64,000 bases of DNA from JAAYOS01 sp050950785 (GCA_050950785.1 JBMNIG010000026.1:10875-74874); one strand, 5' to 3'; shown: positions 26,981 through 35,693, counted from the first letter of the stretch. Program-made: numbers and translations. The notes: generated by a model not told the origin, from the sequence alone.

Positions 26981-27718
26981 ATGAAGTCTAGGACAGTATT
27001 GATTACCGGTGCATCGAGAGGTATCGGTGCTGCAACGGCGCGTGCATTTTCTCGTGATGGTTATAACGTGGCAATCAACTACTTCCGCTCTTATGATCCT
27101 GCAGTGAAGTTGAAAAATGATATTGAAGCAGGCGGTGGGCGAGCTGAAATATATCAAGCCGATGTTTCTGACAATGATGCTGTAGAGGATATGGTCAGTG
27201 CGGTTCAAAATGATTTTGGCAGGATTGATGTATTGGTAAACAATGCAGGAATAGCAGGACAGAGGTTGCTTACCGACATTACCATAGAAGAGTGGGAACG
27301 GATGTTTGCTGTCAATATGACTGGTGTTTTTCTGTGCTCCAAACATGTTGCCAAGCAAATGATCTCGCGCAAATCCGGCAAAATCATCAATATTTCTTCT
27401 ATATGGGGTATGACGGGCTCATCATGCGAGGTGCATTATTCCGCGTCAAAAGCTGCGGTAATTGGCTTTACAAAAGCGCTTGCCAAGGAGTTGGGACCGT
27501 CAAACATTCAAGTAAACTGTGTTGCACCCGGGGTCATAGAAACAGAGATGAATGGCAGCCTTACTATAGAAGATATCATGGCATTAAAGGATGCAACCCC
27601 CCTTGAAAGGATCGGGAAACCGGAAGAAGTGGCTGAAACAATTTTGTTTTTGGCGTCTGAAAAGGCTGACTTTATTACAGGTCAGGTATTGAGCCCTAAC
27701 GGCGGTATTGTTATATAG
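26981..27718 (+). CDS. Short-chain dehydrogenase/reductase (FabG-like)
   Basis: 245 residues of classical SDR type: TGASRGIG (residues 9-16) for NAD(P) binding, NNAG (87-90), catalytic Ser140, Tyr153 and Lys157 (YSASK). The end GQVLSPNGGIV differs from the usual VDGG ending, so it is probably not the fatty-acid FabG. In this locus it could oxidise or reduce a sugar or 3-oxo-sugar. ATG at 26981 follows GGAG. It is 44 nt upstream of the MFS gene, so the two are co-transcribed. Confidence 0.88.
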   Translation: MKSRTVLITGASRGIGAATARAFSRDGYNVAINYFRSYDPAVKLKNDIEAGGGRAEIYQADVSDNDAVEDMVSAVQNDFGRIDVLVNNAGIAGQRLLTDITIEEWERMFAVNMTGVFLCSKHVAKQMISRKSGKIINISSIWGMTGSSCEVHYSASKAAVIGFTKALAKELGPSNIQVNCVAPGVIETEMNGSLTIEDIMALKDATPLERIGKPEEVAETILFLASEKADFITGQVLSPNGGIVI

Positions 27719-27761
27719 AAAAAAGTGAGAATTTTATATATAGAGAAAGGAAGTAAAAACA

Positions 27762-28919
27762 TTGAGCAAAGCAGTTAAGGGTAAGCTGTGGAACAAGAAT
27801 TTTACTATTTTGTTCATAGCAAATATTGTGGCCATGATAGGGTTTCAGATGATAAATCCCAATATGGCGGCTTATGCAACTTCTTTGGGTGCAAAAGAGA
27901 GCGCCCTTGGTACTATTACAGCCGTGTTTGCGTTAGCGGCACTTGTTGCCAGACCTTTTTCCGGAAAGGCCGCCGATAGGCTTGATAACAAAACAATGAT
28001 TTTTGTGTCTCTTCTATGTATAACCGCATCGCAAATCGTATATGTAGTTGCCAACAATATGTCTATATTGCTTCCCGTTCGATTTTTACACGGATTGTTT
28101 TTTGGGTTGAATTCAACTTTAGTTATGACGATGGCATCTAGGGCTCTTCCGGAGGACCGTATGGGTTCCGGTATGGGGATATTCAGTCTTGGACAAGTTA
28201 TATCTTTCAGCCTCGGACCATACATAGGAATATACATAGCTAAGAATTTGGGTTACAATCGTCTCTTTATATTTGCGGCAGTCTTTTCCTCAATTGCGGC
28301 GGTGCTTATACTGTTTACAACTAAAATAAGGATTGTTGAAAACGGGGAGACCAATGGTAAAGAACCATTTTGGAAAACCTTTTTTGCACCGGAGGCGATT
28401 GGACCTTGTACGATTGCCCTTCTCACCTCGACAACTTTCGGTGCCATAAACACATTCCTGGTTCTCCATGCCGATGACAGAGGAGTTGCAGACATAGGAA
28501 TGTTTTTTATGGTCAATGCTGTCACTACGTTTTTGTGTCGCCCCCTGGTTTCGCGTTACATTGACAGGGTATCTATGAAATGGATCCTTTACCCGAGCAT
28601 TATATGTTTGATTGGCTCCATGGCTACAATTGGTTTAGCAAATAGTCTTGTATTATTTTTGCTAGGTGCCGTCTTGTTTGGTATAGGCAATGCGGGTGGT
28701 CAGCCGGCAATGCAAGCAATGAGCCTTAAATCCGTTGGAGTTGACCGGCGAGGCGCTGCAAGCGGAACGTATTATATAGGCTTGGATCTGGGAAATACTG
28801 TGGGACCGATAATGGCCAGTTTGGTGTCGGGTCAGTTTGGTTACGGTAATGCATTTTTGAGCATGATGATCCCTCTTGCATTGAGTTTGGTTGTCACTTT
28901 CTTTATCGATAGGAAATAA
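27762..28919 (+). CDS. MFS transporter
   Basis: 385 residues, 12 predicted membrane helices. The loop after helix 2 reads ARPFSGKAADRLDNKTM, the MFS signature (R-x-x-x-G-x-x-x-D-R), and the second half has a similar CRPLVSRYIDR. It is likely the importer for the sugar or glycoside used by the locus, inferred from position. Start is TTG at 27762, with AAAGGAAG about 8 nt upstream; no in-frame ATG gives a complete first helix. Confidence 0.9.
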   Translation: MSKAVKGKLWNKNFTILFIANIVAMIGFQMINPNMAAYATSLGAKESALGTITAVFALAALVARPFSGKAADRLDNKTMIFVSLLCITASQIVYVVANNMSILLPVRFLHGLFFGLNSTLVMTMASRALPEDRMGSGMGIFSLGQVISFSLGPYIGIYIAKNLGYNRLFIFAAVFSSIAAVLILFTTKIRIVENGETNGKEPFWKTFFAPEAIGPCTIALLTSTTFGAINTFLVLHADDRGVADIGMFFMVNAVTTFLCRPLVSRYIDRVSMKWILYPSIICLIGSMATIGLANSLVLFLLGAVLFGIGNAGGQPAMQAMSLKSVGVDRRGAASGTYYIGLDLGNTVGPIMASLVSGQFGYGNAFLSMMIPLALSLVVTFFIDRK

Positions 28920-28952
28920 AACAACAAAAGACGATGAACAACTCTGTAGAGT

Positions 28953-29010
28953 CAAGGGGACGGTTCCCTCGTCTTGGAGTCAACTCCGAGATAAAAGAAC
29001 CGTCCCCTTG
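28953..29010. repeat. REP-like palindrome, copy 2 (also a terminator)
   Basis: CAAGGGGACGGTTC (28953-28966) pairs perfectly with GAACCGTCCCCTTG (28997-29010), then TTTTTC. It separates the two convergent operons of the glycoside locus and can terminate the MFS transcript. Same family as 7150-7199 and 43538-43590. Confidence 0.85.
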
Positions 29011-29038
29011 TTTTTCTATTTGTTCCCCGATCTAAGTT

Positions 29039-29998
29039 TTAGGCCCACCACATTTCACCGGGCTGTTCGTAAACGAGAACATTCTTGAGAAGTGCAATAG
29101 CTTTCTCAAGTCCCTCCTTGGGCGACATCATGCTGTCTTCGTGCTCGATGCTAAGTGCGCCATCATAACCAACTGTTCTAAGCGCTGTAACGATTTCCTT
29201 CCACTGCTGCTCGCCGGTGCCGTATCCGATAGTACGGAATGACCATGCACGTCCTGCGACATCACCATAGTGTTTATTGTCGAGGACACCGATTCTTGCA
29301 ATGTTATATGCGTCAAGACGAGTGTCCTTAGCGTGGAAATGGAATATCGCGTCGCCTAGCATACGGATGGAAGCAACGGGATCCATTCCCTGCCAAATAA
29401 GATGGCTCGGGTCAAAGTTTGCTCCAATTTCAGGTCCAACAGCCTCTCGCAACTTAAGCAGAGTTTCAGTATTGTAAACACAGAAGCCTGGATGCATTTC
29501 AAATGCAATTTTTGTTACGCCGTGTGAACGGGCAAACTCAACGGTCTTCTTCCAATACGGAATCAGAACCTCATTCCACTGGTAGTCCAGGATCTTAAGA
29601 AAATCGTCCGGCCACGGACATGTGACCCAGTTGGGCGTTGTGTCGCCAGGGGCACCGCCAGGACAGCCTGAGAATGTTATTACAGTGTCGATTCCCAGCT
29701 TTTCGGCAAACAATACCGCAGTTTCGAAGTCGGCTTGGAATTTTGCTGCGACTTCCTTATTTGGGTGGATAGCGTTTCCGTGCGCACTGATAGCGCTGAT
29801 TTCCAAATTGTACTTTTGGAGAAGTTCTTTTAGCTCTTCAATGGGTTTTTCGCCATTGATATAGGGCAGGGTATGGGTGTTTCCGGGGAATCCACCTGCT
29901 CCAAGCTCTACGGTTTGTACTCCAAGTCCCGATAGATATTCTAATGATTCTTCAAGGGACATACCATAAAGCGGTACAGTAAGAACACCTAATTTCAT
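29039..29998 (-). CDS. Sugar phosphate isomerase/epimerase-like protein 1
   Basis: 319 residues, TIM barrel of the AP-endonuclease-2 superfamily. Candidate metal ligands: Glu167 (FEMHPG), Asp196 (NFDPSH), His222 (HFHAKD), Glu285 (SIEHED). The start KLGVLTVPLYGMSLEESLEYL and WVTCPWPDDFLKILDYQW are typical of a subgroup found beside Gfo/Idh/MocA oxidoreductases. Members isomerise or cleave oxo-sugars; some related proteins act as 3-keto-glycoside lyases. ATG at 29998 follows TTAGGAG. Last gene of the three-gene minus-strand operon. Confidence 0.87.
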   Translation of the reverse strand: MKLGVLTVPLYGMSLEESLEYLSGLGVQTVELGAGGFPGNTHTLPYINGEKPIEELKELLQKYNLEISAISAHGNAIHPNKEVAAKFQADFETAVLFAEKLGIDTVITFSGCPGGAPGDTTPNWVTCPWPDDFLKILDYQWNEVLIPYWKKTVEFARSHGVTKIAFEMHPGFCVYNTETLLKLREAVGPEIGANFDPSHLIWQGMDPVASIRMLGDAIFHFHAKDTRLDAYNIARIGVLDNKHYGDVAGRAWSFRTIGYGTGEQQWKEIVTALRTVGYDGALSIEHEDSMMSPKEGLEKAIALLKNVLVYEQPGEMWWA

Positions 29999-30072
29999 AG
30001 GATCAACTCCTAACTTAATATTGCTTACAATATCCGCAGTAGAAATAATTGTATTGTAAAAACTATCGATTA

Positions 30073-30927
30073 CTAGACGTTGTTTTTGAGATATTCAAAA
30101 TCTTCTCTGAGGCATTGGATCCTGTCTTTTGGTTCATTGTAGCTGTATTCACGCTCAACGATATAAGCAATACAGCCTTGGGCGTCGGCCGCAGCCTTTA
30201 CAGCCTTCCAGTCGATAATGCCCTGACCGGAAGCGACATTGATCTTCATGCGCTCTTCGAGCATTTTGAGGATCTCAGGAGGTATTATCGGCTTTCCGTT
30301 TTCATCAAATTTGATAGGTGGACGATCCTCGCCATTTTTAGAACGTGGTTTCGGCTCATCTACACCGATGACCTTGCCATTCTCTTTAACATGTATTGCT
30401 GCAAATCGTCCCGCGTGTGTGTTAATGTACTCAACCGGATCGATACCGGCTGCAGAGGCCCAACCGCAATCCAACTGTATCACGACATATTCAGGGTCTG
30501 TGTTTTTTATTAGGATATCCAGTAGATATTCGTCATCGACCTTCCAAAACTCTTGGGTGTGGTTGTGATAACCAACTTTCAAGCCATATTGAGAGGCTTT
30601 TTTGCCCAGCTCGTTAAGTTTGGTTGCCAGTTCCAATGTCTCCTCGCGATTGGAGAAATGATGCATTGGGCAAATGATAAACTTAGCGCCTAATTCGGCC
30701 AGAAAAGGTATTTCTTCTTCAATTTTGTCAAGCATAACATGGGACGAGATCACCTCAATGCCTGTTTCATCCAGCACTGCTTTGATCTCGGCTGCAGAAC
30801 GACCTTCGTAACCCCCGGAGAGCTCGACACCTGCGTAGCCGATTTCGGCTGCGGTTCGGATTTTATCCAGCATATTCATATCGGATTCCATTCCGAATGA
30901 ATATGTGGCAAGGTATACTTTTTCCAT
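30073..30927 (-). CDS. Sugar phosphate isomerase/epimerase-like protein 2
   Basis: 284 residues, same superfamily but clearly different from its neighbour: KVYLATYSFGM at the start, YAGVELSGGYEG, LKVGYHNHTQEF (residues 117-127), QLDCGW (Asp153), AIHVKENG (His179) and YIVEREYSY near the C-terminus. The HNH..EF pattern marks the IolE/YcjR-like group. It may epimerise or cleave the oxidised sugar produced in the pathway. ATG at 30927 follows AGAGGGAG. 75 nt separate it from the next gene, so co-transcription is likely. Confidence 0.87.
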   Translation of the reverse strand: MEKVYLATYSFGMESDMNMLDKIRTAAEIGYAGVELSGGYEGRSAAEIKAVLDETGIEVISSHVMLDKIEEEIPFLAELGAKFIICPMHHFSNREETLELATKLNELGKKASQYGLKVGYHNHTQEFWKVDDEYLLDILIKNTDPEYVVIQLDCGWASAAGIDPVEYINTHAGRFAAIHVKENGKVIGVDEPKPRSKNGEDRPPIKFDENGKPIIPPEILKMLEERMKINVASGQGIIDWKAVKAAADAQGCIAYIVEREYSYNEPKDRIQCLREDFEYLKNNV

Positions 30928-31094
30928 AATGACTCCCTCTGTGATTATTACTGTCTAACCATACTTTGTGTTCGTCCTGTGCAAGACATGAACATATCTC
31001 GCACAGGACAAACTTATGAACAACTTAATTGGTATATGCTCAATTACTGCTCAACTAAAGTAGTGATGCAGACTGAAGTAACTAATGAAAAGGA

Positions 31095-32210
31095 TTAGAA
31101 CGTAATCAGCTGGCCAGTTTCTGAAGACTTATAGATAGCATCTAGGATCTTTGTAACTGTGAATGCTTGCTCAGGCTGTACTATGAGAATGCTCTGATCG
31201 TTTGCCTCGATAGCATCAAGCCAAAGTTTTGCTTCCATGTTCTGGGGAGAAAGTGTTGAACCTGGGAAGAAGTCAACACCTCTGGGTGTTCCGACATCAG
31301 GCCTAATAATAGCGGTTTTGTCGGCAATAACAGTGTTGATTCTCAGCCCGGTGTTAGTTCCTTGATCGGCGACCATGTCAGCACCGGCCTTAGTACCACA
31401 GAGGGTGGTCTGAGCTTCGCGGACATCAAGACTATTGAGGGCCCAGGAAGCCTCGAGAAAAATGACAGCACCGTTTTCCATGGTAATAAATCCGAAAGCT
31501 GAATCTTCAACCTCATAGGTTTTGTTGTCCCAGGTACCCATCATGTTACCTTGGTTGCCCGGCTCAAGGAGCTTGCCGAGGATCTCGAAGGATTTGCCCA
31601 TTACACTCTTTGGTTTGTAGTTGTCCATCATCCAAAGTGTAAGGTCAAGTGCATGGGTTCCGATGTCTATCAATGGACCGCCACCCTGCTGGGATTTGTC
31701 AGGAAATACGCCCCATGTAGGAACTCCGCGGCGGCGAATTGCGTGTGCTCTTGCGTAATAGATATCGCCGAGTTGATCTTCTTCGCAGAGTTTCTTAAGA
31801 GTGAGGCTGTCGGTGCGATAGCGGTTCTGATAACCGATTGTAAACAGTTTTCCGCTCTTCTTCCAAGCATCCATCATCTTTTGGGCGTCTTCGGTACTTG
31901 CTGCCATGGGCTTTTCACAGATAACATGCTTTCCGGCTTCAAAAGCGGCTACTGTAATCTCGCAGTGGGATACGTTCGGTGTCAACACGTGAACGTCATC
32001 GATCGTGGGATCCTTCAGCAGTTCTCTGTAATCAGTGTAAACTTTGGCATCGGGAGTACCATACTTCTTTGCTGCAGCTTCAGCTCTCTCCGGTATAATG
32101 TCACAGAAAGCGACCATTTCGCATCTGTCAGCAAAGGCTTGTAGCGCCGGCATGTGCTTTTGGTTAGCAATGCCTCCACATCCAATGATACCTGTCCTAA
32201 CTTTTGCCAT
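31095..32210 (-). CDS. Gfo/Idh/MocA family oxidoreductase (candidate glycoside 3-dehydrogenase)
   Basis: 371 residues. The N-terminal Rossmann fold starts TGIIGCGGIANQKHMPAL (dinucleotide-binding GCGGIA at 10-15), EKP at 99-101 is the conserved catalytic Lys motif, and GGGPLIDIGTHALDL (176-190) holds the family's Asp/His residues. In C-glycoside and 3-keto pathways an enzyme of this family oxidises the glucose C3 hydroxyl before cleavage. The loop HAIRRRGVPTWGVF is also typical of such sugar oxidoreductases. ATG at 32210 follows AGGAGG. First gene of the minus operon with the two epimerase-like genes. Confidence 0.9.
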   Translation of the reverse strand: MAKVRTGIIGCGGIANQKHMPALQAFADRCEMVAFCDIIPERAEAAAKKYGTPDAKVYTDYRELLKDPTIDDVHVLTPNVSHCEITVAAFEAGKHVICEKPMAASTEDAQKMMDAWKKSGKLFTIGYQNRYRTDSLTLKKLCEEDQLGDIYYARAHAIRRRGVPTWGVFPDKSQQGGGPLIDIGTHALDLTLWMMDNYKPKSVMGKSFEILGKLLEPGNQGNMMGTWDNKTYEVEDSAFGFITMENGAVIFLEASWALNSLDVREAQTTLCGTKAGADMVADQGTNTGLRINTVIADKTAIIRPDVGTPRGVDFFPGSTLSPQNMEAKLWLDAIEANDQSILIVQPEQAFTVTKILDAIYKSSETGQLITF

Positions 32211-32512
32211 AAATGAACCTCCTAAACCTTGTTATTCATTAAATAGTGCGGGGTATGTAATTAGCGAAAAAAACTAGAAAAAGCAAAACAAATCGCACTA
32301 TATATCCACCAGATATTATACAACACACGCCAATGATTGGCAAGCAGATGAAAAAATAAAGTTGCCTAAATGTAAAAGAAAATGTTTACTTTCAATAATA
32401 TATTCAAAAAAATACAACTATTCTTATGATAAGACATTTAACCCCATTGGCCAACATAGAAATAATGTATGGAGAGCCGATTTTCTTTACAGTCAGCGGA
32501 GGGGGTGAAGGC
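32211..32512. other. Divergent 302-nt region with a shared motif copy
   Basis: No gene. Contains AAAGTTGCCTA at 32358-32368, matching the tandem motif upstream of the deglycosidase operon, and AT-rich DNA where the minus-strand operon promoter should lie. Confidence 0.45.
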
Positions 32513-32971
32513 TTGTTCATTTTTACCCGTAAATTGACAAAGAAAAGTCTTGCTATTATTGTTGTAGTTGTTGGTTTGATATTATGCGCATTGATTGCAT
32601 TGGTATCGGGGTTAAATGACCAAACAACATATGGCGTTGCTGAAACGGAGGAAGACCGCATAGCGTTTATCAAATCCTTTGGTTGGGAAGTTTCAGAAGA
32701 GGAACCTGAGATAAGCGAAGTTACTATACCCAGAGAGTTTGATGATGTTTATATGAATTATAACCTGATACAGAAAGCGCAAGGCCTTGATTTGTGGGAC
32801 TATTCAGGATGTAAGGTGACTCGATATACATACAAGATCCAAAACTATCCTACAGGCGAAGAGGGAATACTTTTGAATTTGCTGGTATATGACGGAAAGA
32901 TAATAGGCGGGGATGTCATGTCACCGAGAATTGATGGCTTTATGCACGGATTTCAGTACATGGGTGATTGA
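32513..32971 (+). CDS. DUF4830 membrane-anchored protein
   Basis: 152 residues: short basic N-terminus, one membrane segment (about residues 14-34, SLAIIVVVVGLILCALIALVSGL) and an extracytoplasmic DUF4830 domain (EEDRIAFIKSFGWEVSEEE, IPREFDDVYMNYNLIQKAQG, GCKVTRYTYKI). Function unknown; the family is common in Clostridia. I choose TTG at 32513 because GGAGGGGGTG stands 5-15 nt before it and no ATG is better placed. Confidence 0.78.
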   Translation: MFIFTRKLTKKSLAIIVVVVGLILCALIALVSGLNDQTTYGVAETEEDRIAFIKSFGWEVSEEEPEISEVTIPREFDDVYMNYNLIQKAQGLDLWDYSGCKVTRYTYKIQNYPTGEEGILLNLLVYDGKIIGGDVMSPRIDGFMHGFQYMGD

Positions 32972-33063
32972 GGTAATCATCAACTTACAAGTTTATACTT
33001 TGCTTTAGTTTGGAAAATAACATGTATTTTATACATATGTATCTGTTGTTAAAAGGACAATAA

Positions 33064-33107
33064 ACGGGATGCGTGGCGACAAAAGTTGCCGTTGCATCCC
33101 GTAAAAT
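33064..33107. terminator. Hairpin between DUF4830 gene and lexA (convergent)
   Basis: ACGGGATGC (33064-33072) pairs with GCATCCCGT (33094-33102); inner GGC/GCC. A short T-rich tract follows on both strands. Confidence 0.7.
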
Positions 33108-33122
33108 TTGTATAGTAATCAT

Positions 33123-33716
33123 TTAGTATCTGCGAAAGACAGCCTTTACAACTCCAACGATAGAGCAGTTGTTGCCGTCGATTGGACTGAAATCAGGATT
33201 TTCGGGTAAAAGCCAGACATGCTTTCCAACATATGCGAGGCGTTTTACGGTTGCCTCTTCTTCGATAAGAGCCACGACGATTTCGCCGGCATCAGCAGAG
33301 GGCTGCTGCCTGACTATAACATAGTCGCCGTCCAAAATTCCGGCATTTATCATAGAATCGCCCTTGACCCGGAGTGCAAAGAATTCTCCGGACATGCCTT
33401 CGGAGTCAAATGGAAGAAAACCCTCGGCCTCCTGCACAGCCAGAACCGGAGCACCTGCCTGTACTCTACCGAGAATAGGAACCTTGTTTTCCCTTGCCAG
33501 TGTGGCTGAAGGGACCGAGAGCGCACGAGTCTTACGGTTATCTTTCTCAATATAGCCCAAGTTTTGGAGAGTTTTCAAATGTGCATGGACCGATGAAGGT
33601 GACTTCAGATTAACTGAGGCACATATCTCACGAATAGAAGGGGGATAGCCGTTCTCGGAAGTAAATTCAACAATAAAATTATAAACCTGCCGCTGCTTTG
33701 GGGTCAACTCCTTCAT
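33123..33716 (-). CDS. lexA: LexA repressor of the SOS response
   Basis: 197 residues. N-terminal winged helix (KELTPKQRQVYNFIVEFTSENGYPPSIREIC, read in parts), then the autocleavage region VQAGAPVLA (Ala-Gly bond as AG), and the Ser-Lys dyad in GDSMINAGILDGDYVIV (Ser) and VVALIEEEATVKRL (Lys). It represses DNA-repair genes and cleaves itself on RecA filaments. The frame is open 34 codons further, but ATG at 33716 follows GGAG and matches LexA N-termini. A LexA-type box overlaps its own promoter, so it is autoregulated. Confidence 0.97.
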   Translation of the reverse strand: MKELTPKQRQVYNFIVEFTSENGYPPSIREICASVNLKSPSSVHAHLKTLQNLGYIEKDNRKTRALSVPSATLARENKVPILGRVQAGAPVLAVQEAEGFLPFDSEGMSGEFFALRVKGDSMINAGILDGDYVIVRQQPSADAGEIVVALIEEEATVKRLAYVGKHVWLLPENPDFSPIDGNNCSIVGVVKAVFRRY

Positions 33717-33771
33717 AATCTCACTCCGTTCCAGCCTGCCCTGCACTGCTAATTTTGTTATTCTATGGTGC

Positions 33772-33810
33772 ATTATACCATAACTTGAGCCGGAAAGCAA
33801 ACATTTGTTC
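33772..33810 (-). promoter_or_regulatory. lexA promoter with LexA box
   Basis: On the minus strand GAACAAATGTTT (33810-33799) matches the Gram-positive LexA box GAAC-N4-GTTY. It overlaps a -35 TTGCTT (33800-33795), 17 nt before TATAAT (33777-33772). Confidence 0.78.
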
Positions 33811-34016
33811 AGGTTCATTTATACCCGCAAATTGAAAGCATAAAAAGTTAAACGGCGTGGTGAATCGTCAGACAGCGGTGTCTACAAATTGAGGATGAAC
33901 GAACTGCAATTTGCGGAGCTGCAACTTTTGCATAAAAAACTGGAACTTGGTTAGAAACTATGCTACAATATCTGGAGAATGTTCAATAATTAGCAAGCCG
34001 GAGGAATGGGAGTTCT

Positions 34017-34826
34017 ATGCAGAAAAGAGAATGTATTTATCTGCCGGTTTTTGCAGTGTTAACGGGGGTCTGCGGCGCAGTCTTCCGCGCTGTTGAATTG
34101 TACCGTGCCTTTGATATGAGCACCGGACTGATGACTCCGGGAGATAGATCTGTACTAATAATGCGTCTGTTTACCGTTGTGGTAATTATTTTATCAGCAA
34201 TTCTTTCGGCACTTTTGAAAGGGAAGCTTGCTGATGGTTTGCATCTACTGTCAGGAGATGGCAATACTGCTTCTAAGACTTTCAGTATCGCAGGGAGCTT
34301 TCTTTTGATCATCGCGGCGGCATATGACTACATGAAAGGAAGGCAGATGCTGCTTACATCTGAGCTTGTATTATTATTGCTTGCAGTTTTCGCAGCAATA
34401 TCTTTGATCGTAAGGATTACTAAACCCGGAAAGGACTATGCTTTCTTTTCCATCGTACCAGTCTTCTGGTGCTGCTTCTGGCTTATTTTGATATATCGTG
34501 ATCGCTCAATTGACCCGGTAATTGAGTATTATATATATGAACTGTTTGCTGTAGTTACCGGTACGCTGTTCTTTTACAGGTTAGCAGGTTACGAGTTTGG
34601 TTCCCGTAAGTCAAGATTGAGTGTGTTTTTTGGTCTAATTACTATTTATCTATGTCTTGTAACAGCACTTGGACCCATAATTGCGAAAATTATCTACGAC
34701 CATCCGATCGATCATGACAGAAGTCTTTTGTATCTTGCATCATGTGGGCTGATTGCCTTGGGCGGATCATGCTGGCTTACAAAGAGCACTAGTCGAAATC
34801 AAGATTCTTCCCAATCAGCCGCTTAA
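34017..34826 (+). CDS. Polytopic membrane protein of unknown function
   Basis: 269 residues with about eight hydrophobic segments (for example LFTVVVIILSAILSALL, LVLLLLAVFAAISLIV, SIVPVFWCCFWLILIY, VFFGLITIYLCLVTALGPII). No family recognised with confidence. ATG at 34017 follows GGAGGAATGGGAG. Its last 38 nt overlap the 3' end of the convergent hypothetical gene. No signal peptide beyond the first helix. Confidence 0.7.
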   Translation: MQKRECIYLPVFAVLTGVCGAVFRAVELYRAFDMSTGLMTPGDRSVLIMRLFTVVVIILSAILSALLKGKLADGLHLLSGDGNTASKTFSIAGSFLLIIAAAYDYMKGRQMLLTSELVLLLLAVFAAISLIVRITKPGKDYAFFSIVPVFWCCFWLILIYRDRSIDPVIEYYIYELFAVVTGTLFFYRLAGYEFGSRKSRLSVFFGLITIYLCLVTALGPIIAKIIYDHPIDHDRSLLYLASCGLIALGGSCWLTKSTSRNQDSSQSAA

Positions 34827-35589
34827 GCTCCACCGCATTTTCCGCATGCTCTCTGGCGGCATTCAATAGGGTTTGAATAAGTGGAACATTTTCCGTTTTC
34901 TCAGAAACGCTTGCGCAATCAGCAGTCAGTGAGACTTCATTCTTCCAGGCCTCACGAATTGATGAGCGATAGAAATTTACTGTTTGAGGTGAGCTGTTGA
35001 AACGTGGGAAATGAAGATTTCCGCTTTCCGACAGGAGCGCGGAAGCCAAATTTCTCGCCCCAGAGTAATCTCTGTTTGCAATCAGCGACAAAACCCTTTG
35101 AGCTCTGCGATTTGGGGCGTATCTGGCAATAGTTCTGCAAAATGCACTCTGCTCTAGCTGATCATTGATAATGCTCCGAATAAGATCCTCTAGGAGAGCT
35201 TTGTCTGGAGTTTTTTCGCTAGAGTGGATCGGATCCGATTTTGATTCCGATTTCAGTTGATCAAGGCACGGTTTTTCTGTCTGCTTATTGTTGATTTCGT
35301 CAAGACGCGGGGACGGTTCTTCTGTCTGACCGCACTCGATTCCGTATATGCTCTTAGAAATATCGTCATATACGTTATATTCCCTGTGAATCGCTTTGCG
35401 CTGTCCTGTGTCTGCAGGATTTTCTTTTTCCGCAAATGTAAGGGCGAGGATTTCGGGAACTATAGCTTCATACTTGTCAAGAGGCCTTCCCGATGCATTA
35501 ATGACACGGTTCCACACCCCTTTGATCTGGTCGCTGGTAAGATCTTGTTCCGACAACTGATCAAACTGATTCATATCGGATACAGACAT
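34789..35589 (-). CDS. Hypothetical soluble protein with REP-derived insert
   Basis: 266 residues, no family recognised. The N-terminal third (QIKGVWNRVINASGRPLDKYEAIVPEILALTF) and the C-terminal helical half (ALLEDLIRSIINDQLEQSAFCRTIARYAPNRRAQRVL in part, FYRSSIREAWKNEVSL) look conserved-helical and may be ferritin-like, but I cannot show metal ligands. The joining segment contains QTEEPSPRLD and QTEKPCLD, encoded by two half-copies of the REP-like repeat (35265-35328). ATG at 35589 is preceded by AAAGGAG. It overlaps the membrane protein gene tail to tail. Confidence 0.6.
   Translation of the reverse strand: MSVSDMNQFDQLSEQDLTSDQIKGVWNRVINASGRPLDKYEAIVPEILALTFAEKENPADTGQRKAIHREYNVYDDISKSIYGIECGQTEEPSPRLDEINNKQTEKPCLDQLKSESKSDPIHSSEKTPDKALLEDLIRSIINDQLEQSAFCRTIARYAPNRRAQRVLSLIANRDYSGARNLASALLSESGNLHFPRFNSSPQTVNFYRSSIREAWKNEVSLTADCASVSEKTENVPLIQTLLNAAREHAENAVELKRLIGKNLDFD
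35265..35328 (-). repeat. Two direct half-copies of the REP-like repeat inside a coding region
   Basis: On the minus strand CAGACAGAAGAACCGTCCCC (35328-35309) is followed by CAGACAGAAAAACCGTGCC (35283-35265). Both keep the reading frame of the gene at 34789-35589. Confidence 0.75.
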
Positions 35590-35693
35590 GAATAGCGGCT
35601 CCTTTCTAAATTTCTAACGCATTATATGAAAATATTGATAAAACCGTGAAAAAATACCCAATTACAGGGTGACAGGACTTGTAAATTGGAGTT

